Below, piece after piece: positions 60,176-64,000 of a stretch of DNA of 64,000 bases. Under the pieces are notes generated by a model. That model did not search any database and was not told where the DNA came from. It saw nothing but the letters and a program-made list of their open reading frames with translations. Each line of letters opens with the position of its first letter. Position 1 is the first letter of the stretch. The stretch comes from Candidatus Binatus sp. (GTDB lineage: Bacteria > Desulfobacterota > Binatia > Binatales > Binataceae). Where the stretch lies: contig NZ_JAUSKL010000089.1 in the NCBI RefSeq assembly GCF_030646925.1, positions 45,466 to 109,465 on the forward strand. The letters run 5' to 3'. The translations under genes and the position numbers were made by a program.

Positions 60176-61333
60176 CTACGGCCGAACATGCGGATTCTGA
60201 TCGCCTGCGGCACGATCGAGAGGTTGCCGGCCCAACAATTCGAGCCGCCGCAGTGCATGGTCGGGTCTTCGCAGGTAACTGTAGACGAAGCCGTTCATAT
60301 CTACGTGGTCACGACCAGGCCAGCTATCCGGATCGTCATCGAGTGCGTTCGCCGATGCTCCGCTAAGATCCATGAACCCTTCGGTTCCAAATTGCGTGTT
60401 CCGTGCGAACACTCCTCCTCTTATCTGCTCGCTCAATGCGAAATATCGCGCTTCTAAAGTCGGCACCATCGATCGAGAGATCGCTACCGATCTCCGTAGC
60501 TACTAGACTCACTTGCCCCACCGCGGTAGCCCCACTGAAGTCAACCTTGCGACCGATCTTCGCGTCGTCAGCGGCGAACGTCTCGCCCCGCCGCCGTCAA
60601 ATCGAGCCCTTGAACAGTCAAGGCCAAGACCGATGTGCGCACCCGCCAGATTAACCTCGCCTTGCGCTGTTAAACCGTTTCGAAGAAACACCACTCCGCC
60701 GATACGCGGGGCATTGAGGCTGAGTGCCATACCGGTCGGATTTGCGATGCGTCCTCCATCTAGTTCCAGATTATTCGCGATTTCTGCCCCTCGCAGATTC
60801 ACACCACCCACGGCATGAAAACCGTGACGCAGATTTACAGCTCGCGCCCGCAGGGAATCGGCATTTATTGCGACGCCCTCGTTTCCATCTGACCGTATTA
60901 GGCAACCATCCAGACTCAGAAGCGACAAATCGGAATAGAGAAGGGTAAGTGCTGCAGAGAAGGAACACTGGAAAAAGATAAGGGGAAATCGCACCCTAAC
61001 CGCGCTGAGATTCAATGCGCCCACCACCTTCGCGCATGCGATCGTGATGCCTCTCGCGTGGACGAGCCCACTAGCTTCGCGGTCAACGCAAAGCCACGTT
61101 AGAAGCTCGGCTCGTATCTCTCTTTCACTGCCCCAACTATTTGCCTCCGCGGGCGCATTCTCCGGAGCGCCCGGGCCTCTGCCTTCCGGTCCGCAGTACG
61201 CCTGCTCACCCGTAGCGGCCGCATGAACCAGTTTCCGTTCGGCTTCCGCTAATTTTGCGAATGTCTTCGACGCTAGTTGTTCGAGGCTGGGCTTTTTCGT
61301 CTCTTCAGCGCCACTCACGAGCCTATGTCCCAC
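60176..61333 (-). pseudogene. frameshifted beta-repeat (oxidoreductase-like) protein gene
   Basis: Residues from the GTG at 61333 read AEAERKLVHAAATGEQAYCG and then repeats such as VNLRGAEIANNLELDGG and VNLAGAHIGLGLDCSRARF, a family of pentapeptide-like beta-helix proteins sometimes called membrane-associated oxidoreductases. The frame breaks near 60585-60590, in a CCCC run, and continues in another frame (TFAADDAKIGRKVDFSGA, EIGSDLSIDGADF). It shifts again near 60450-60470 to FARNTQFGTEGFMDLSGA and DMNGFVYSYLRRP. Two shifts suggest decay rather than one sequencing error. It lies 17 bases after the WYL gene, on the same strand. Confidence 0.75.
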
Positions 61334-61350
61334 ATTGCTGGATCGCGTCT

Positions 61351-62292
61351 TTACTCTGCCCGGACGTATCGATCTTTCTTCCTCGCCGGCCCTTTCTCGT
61401 GATCAGAGCGAAGCTCTTTCCGTACTTTCTCCACCTCCGCTCGATTAAGCAGAACCACCTGTTGTCGTTCTGGGGGGACCAGATTCGACGCAAGGTCGAG
61501 TCCCAGCTGCCTCTCAACATAGTACGAAAGGCATACGCGGCTGACGACACTTACGACACCGTCGGTCATGCCAAAATCGCGCTCAATCGCGTGGCGCTGA
61601 GCTGCCTTCATCTTGGGATGTGGGCCAATTCGGAGGGTAACTTTCGTGTGCCATTCCCGATCCGTAGACGGGTCCACACTATCCGGCTTCGACTCTCCGA
61701 CTGATAAGAACCGAGCTAAAACGAAGTCGCGAAAATCTTCATGCTCATGGCACCATGCCCGGACGTGCCATCGGAAACCGTCGAATCCGAGCGCATGAGG
61801 TCTCAGCCACCGCCACGTAGGGCGGGCGTGACTGAACGACTGATAGTGGACGCGCAGGCTTAACGACTTTCGTATCGCCTCTGTTGCCGAGCGAAGTATT
61901 TCCACACCTAGGTGACGATGCACAAGCGGAACAATTTCAAATGGCGGAAGCCAGCCCAACCAAGTCTCTTCCTGCTTCAGTACTTCATCTGCGACTGATC
62001 GCAGCTGCGAGAGGTAGTAGCGCGCGGTCGGAGTCGAAACGACCGGCGTGAAGCTTTTCGTCGCGACGTACGTCTTGAGGCTGCCGTCATACCGAATGTT
62101 ATCGGGCGCAATCGTCTGATATCGAGCAAGGTCCATCGAAGCCTGAGGAGCCGAGATGTCGAATTTCTCCGTCAGGTCAGAGCGATTGAACTGTCCGTCC
62201 CAAAATAGGCGGAATTCGATGAACTCCAGACGCTGTTCGACACTCCATCGCATTTCCGTGCTTTCGGCGATCGCCGCCGCCATTTTTGTCAC
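61351..62292 (-). CDS. WYL-domain transcriptional regulator
   Basis: A 313-residue regulator: a winged-helix N-terminus (RLEFIEFRLFWDGQFNRSDLTEKFDISAPQASMDLARYQ), a WYL-type domain at about 140-215 (RWLRPHALGFDGFRWHVRAWCHEHEDFRDFVLARF) and a C-terminal WCX part. Such proteins (CapW, BrxR) repress anti-phage genes. It is divergent from the patatin gene, with two palindromes between. A GGAGGAGG sits seven bases before the GTG at 62292; the ATG at 62283 also has a GAGG. Confidence 0.88.
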   Translation of the reverse strand: MTKMAAAIAESTEMRWSVEQRLEFIEFRLFWDGQFNRSDLTEKFDISAPQASMDLARYQTIAPDNIRYDGSLKTYVATKSFTPVVSTPTARYYLSQLRSVADEVLKQEETWLGWLPPFEIVPLVHRHLGVEILRSATEAIRKSLSLRVHYQSFSHARPTWRWLRPHALGFDGFRWHVRAWCHEHEDFRDFVLARFLSVGESKPDSVDPSTDREWHTKVTLRIGPHPKMKAAQRHAIERDFGMTDGVVSVVSRVCLSYYVERQLGLDLASNLVPPERQQVVLLNRAEVEKVRKELRSDHEKGPARKKDRYVRAE

Positions 62293-62330
62293 CTCGTCAC
62301 CTCCTCCATCGTCCCACCTTCCAGCATACT

Positions 62331-62345
62331 AACTTGACTCAAGTT
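62331..62345. promoter_or_regulatory. palindromic operator candidate in the WYL-patatin intergenic region
   Basis: AACTTGACTCAAGTT is a perfect 7+1+7 palindrome between the divergent WYL and patatin genes; TCTAG-TTT-CTAGA (62356-62368) follows 10 bases on. Both lie in the 104-base shared promoter region, where a WYL repressor would bind. Confidence 0.6.
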
Positions 62346-62396
62346 TCTCAATCCATCTAGTTTCTAGACGTATGAGGTGATATTGTTGGAGCAACG

Positions 62397-63518
62397 GTGC
62401 CGCGAGGCACGGATCGAGACGAGATGCGCGAGAATAAAAGACCCCTTCGGGTCCTCAGTTTGGACGGCGGAGGAATGCGCGGCACATACGCCGCGACCTA
62501 CTTGGACCGCCTCGCCAGTGGTTTCGCGTTGCGCCGCGGCATCGCGGGAATCGACATCGGCGCTGCTTTTGACCTGATCGTCGGTACGAGCACGGGCGGA
62601 ATCATCGGATGTGCTCTCGCCGCCGGATTGCAGTTGAACGAGGTGATCGAACTTTACAGGAAGCACGGACGAGCAATTTTCCGGCGCCCCCTGCCGGAAA
62701 GGGCAGGTCTCGGCTTGGCCATCGATCTGCTTCGTCGACCGAGAGCTCTTGCCTGCGGTACCGAAGCGCTCCGTTCGGCGCTCACGGCGCGTTTTGATCA
62801 GGAAACTCTGGGCGAACTATTTCAGCGCCGCGGGATAGCCGTGGCGATCGCCGCCGTAGAACTCGGGCACCACCGAAGTTGGGTTTTCAAGACGCCGCAT
62901 CTGCCAAATACTAATCACCGAGACGATAAATATCGGCTTGTCGACGTATGCCTCGCGACGACGGCGGCACCTGTCTACCGTTCCTTGGCGGCGATTGATC
63001 ATCCTGGCGGACTGCAGGGCAGTTCTGGCCGGGATGTCTTCGCGGATGGCGGGCTCTGGGCCAACAATCCGGTCCTGGTCGGGTTGGTCGATGCACTCGA
63101 AATGACGGATAGCGACCGTGCCGTGGAAATTTTTTGCCTGGGAACTTGTCCTCGACCAGCCGGCGAGCCAGCTGATCGCATTGATCTTAATCGCGGACTT
63201 GCGCAATGGAAATTCGGTGGAGATGCTGCGTCCCTCGCGATCGACGCGCAGGAATTCGCGTACGACCACATCGCTCGGTTGCTCGCGAAGCATCTCAACC
63301 GAAAGTGCGACATTGTTCGCTTCCCTCGCGAGCAAATTCCTGCAGCGCTGATGGAGTTCCTTGGTTTGGATGACACGCGCCCGGAAGCCGTTGCTGCCCT
63401 GATAAACCAAGCACGCACCGACGCCAACATGGCCAACAGCCATTGTGGCGACCTCGCGAATCCGCAAGGCCAGCTCATGGCGCGGTTGTTTATGGAAGCA
63501 CCGCCGCGACCGCCGTGA
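62397..63518 (+). CDS. patatin-like phospholipase (CapV-like)
   Basis: A 373-residue patatin: the oxyanion glycines DGGGMRG, nucleophile elbow GTSTGG and catalytic Asp in DGG (VFADGGLWANNP). NNPVLVGLVDAL and the plain single-domain length match the CapV-type phospholipases that lyse the membrane in CBASS. A CD-NTase is not in view, so a CBASS assignment is unproven. GGAG is five bases before the GTG; an ATG at 62424 (MRENKRPLRVLS) is an alternative. The stop overlaps the start of the next gene (GTGA). Confidence 0.9.
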   Translation: MPRGTDRDEMRENKRPLRVLSLDGGGMRGTYAATYLDRLASGFALRRGIAGIDIGAAFDLIVGTSTGGIIGCALAAGLQLNEVIELYRKHGRAIFRRPLPERAGLGLAIDLLRRPRALACGTEALRSALTARFDQETLGELFQRRGIAVAIAAVELGHHRSWVFKTPHLPNTNHRDDKYRLVDVCLATTAAPVYRSLAAIDHPGGLQGSSGRDVFADGGLWANNPVLVGLVDALEMTDSDRAVEIFCLGTCPRPAGEPADRIDLNRGLAQWKFGGDAASLAIDAQEFAYDHIARLLAKHLNRKCDIVRFPREQIPAALMEFLGLDDTRPEAVAALINQARTDANMANSHCGDLANPQGQLMARLFMEAPPRPP

Positions 63519-63817
63519 TCCAGTTTTTTATCGTTTGGATGGTGTCACCAGTTCGGATTGCGAGTAGGTGTAGTTGGGTGATCGTGAGAATCATGGTCGG
63601 CATAGCAGTAGGCGTGGTTGGCACCCTTCTGGCCTGGAGCACTAAGTCACTCAAAGAGACTGTGAGTCGAAGGCTGGACCGGCAGAAAGTGTACGTGTGG
63701 CTCGAGCCGAACACGCGCGACGAACTAGGCGAAAGTCATAGAGACCTACGAACCCTGTCCACGAACGCATCCATCTCTTCGTGGACGAGAAAGGGGATGG
63801 AATCTTGGAGCGTGTAG
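63515..63817 (+). CDS. small membrane protein coupled to the patatin gene
   Basis: A 100-residue protein whose GTG start overlaps the patatin stop. A membrane helix spans about 21-38 (VIVRIMVGIAVGVVGTLLAW), and a weaker hydrophobic stretch lies at 2-10. The C-terminal half is soluble and charged, ending SSWTRKGMESWSV. The tight coupling makes a shared function with the phospholipase likely. No family recognised. Confidence 0.65.
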   Translation: MIQFFIVWMVSPVRIASRCSWVIVRIMVGIAVGVVGTLLAWSTKSLKETVSRRLDRQKVYVWLEPNTRDELGESHRDLRTLSTNASISSWTRKGMESWSV

Positions 63818-63864
63818 CGCAAGGAGCCGCAGAGCCTTTATGAGAAAAAGGGAATACTCAGGAT

Positions 63865-64000
63865 CTAGCAGGCTGCGGAAAAATGCCGAACAGTCACGAG
63901 TTTTTCTGTGCTGATGAGTTGGGGTCGCTACTTGGTTAAGGGTTTGGAGGTCGAAAGTGGCTCATCCGCTGCTGCTGGTGGGTGTTTCAGGTGACGAGGT
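63865..64000. mobile_element. left end of an insertion sequence, cut by the window edge
   Basis: The terminal repeat CTAGCAGGCTGCGGAAAAA (63865-63883) matches the MITE repeat at 56880 in 18 of 19 positions. It is followed by about 70 non-coding bases and an ORF start. The wording resembles terminal repeats of IS1182-like elements, but I cannot assign the family. Confidence 0.75.
63957..64000 (+). CDS. probable transposase, N-terminal fragment
   Basis: A GTG at 63957 is preceded by GGAGG at six bases and opens a frame (MAHPLLLVGVSGDEV) that runs off the right edge. Being just inside the IS end, it is probably the transposase start. Too little sequence to identify a family. Confidence 0.5.
   Translation, partial: MAHPLLLVGVSGDE

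Noticed and set aside
61351..63817. A complete CBASS operon
   Set aside because: The needed CD-NTase is not visible in the window; only a CapV-like patatin and a CapW-like regulator are.

Overview
The window is a high-GC (roughly 60-65 percent by eye), gene-dense bacterial chromosome segment, probably from an uncultured lineage. No rRNA or intact tRNA gene gives a direct taxonomic anchor. The mixture of coenzyme F420 biosynthesis, an ImuA-ImuB-DnaE2 cassette, many acyl-CoA and SDR enzymes, sigma54 two-component signalling and NtrR-type NAD control would suit a Binatota, Tectomicrobia or Desulfobacterota-like soil or marine bacterium. That assignment is inference from gene content only.

Layout. 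1-7.2 kb: housekeeping genes (Gfo/Idh oxidoreductase end, hisC, pth, tyrS, an enoyl-CoA hydratase, an XRE regulator, a BamE-like lipoprotein, a gamma-glutamylcyclotransferase-like protein). 7.4-13.2 kb: a leftward block with a sigma54 response regulator and its histidine kinase, a DedA protein coupled to a CYCGC-motif protein, and a Nudix-winged-helix regulator next to nadA. 13.4-21.8 kb: accessory acyl or aryl metabolism. An acyl-CoA dehydrogenase faces a seven-gene leftward cluster of two SDRs (one BadH-like), a PaaA-like diiron oxygenase, a TetR regulator, an EntE-like aryl-acid AMP ligase, a haem-oxygenase-like diiron (HDO) protein and an esterase-like alpha/beta hydrolase. This cluster is the best candidate for an undescribed pathway. 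21.9-28.4 kb: dnaE2, imuB and imuA, then a MazEF-type toxin-antitoxin pair. 28.5-34.9 kb: a leftward F420 operon (cofG, cofH, cofD, cofE) that continues into a trans-polyprenyl diphosphate synthase and an MFS exporter.

35-52.4 kb: a DUF1028 protein, a three-gene 2-oxoacid dehydrogenase (E1 alpha, E1 beta, E2) operon, rpsT, a SIR2-like protein standing alone, mazG, a cyclase-family hydrolase, an esterase, and a tightly coupled membrane operon made of a two-module glycosyltransferase fusion, a secreted carbohydrate-binding-like protein and a PA14-bearing membrane protein. A zinc alcohol dehydrogenase and a lipoprotein follow.

52.6-64 kb: a mosaic mobile region. It has degenerate tRNA-Ser 3'-end-like sequences, a large serine recombinase with a DUF2924 partner and a zinc-ribbon protein, a cyclase/TPR gene fragment, a 127-bp MITE whose terminal repeat recurs at the start of an insertion sequence cut by the right edge, two orphan genes, a frameshifted repeat-protein gene, and a divergent WYL-regulator/patatin-phospholipase module with a small membrane protein that looks like part of an anti-phage defence system. 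No CRISPR array was seen.
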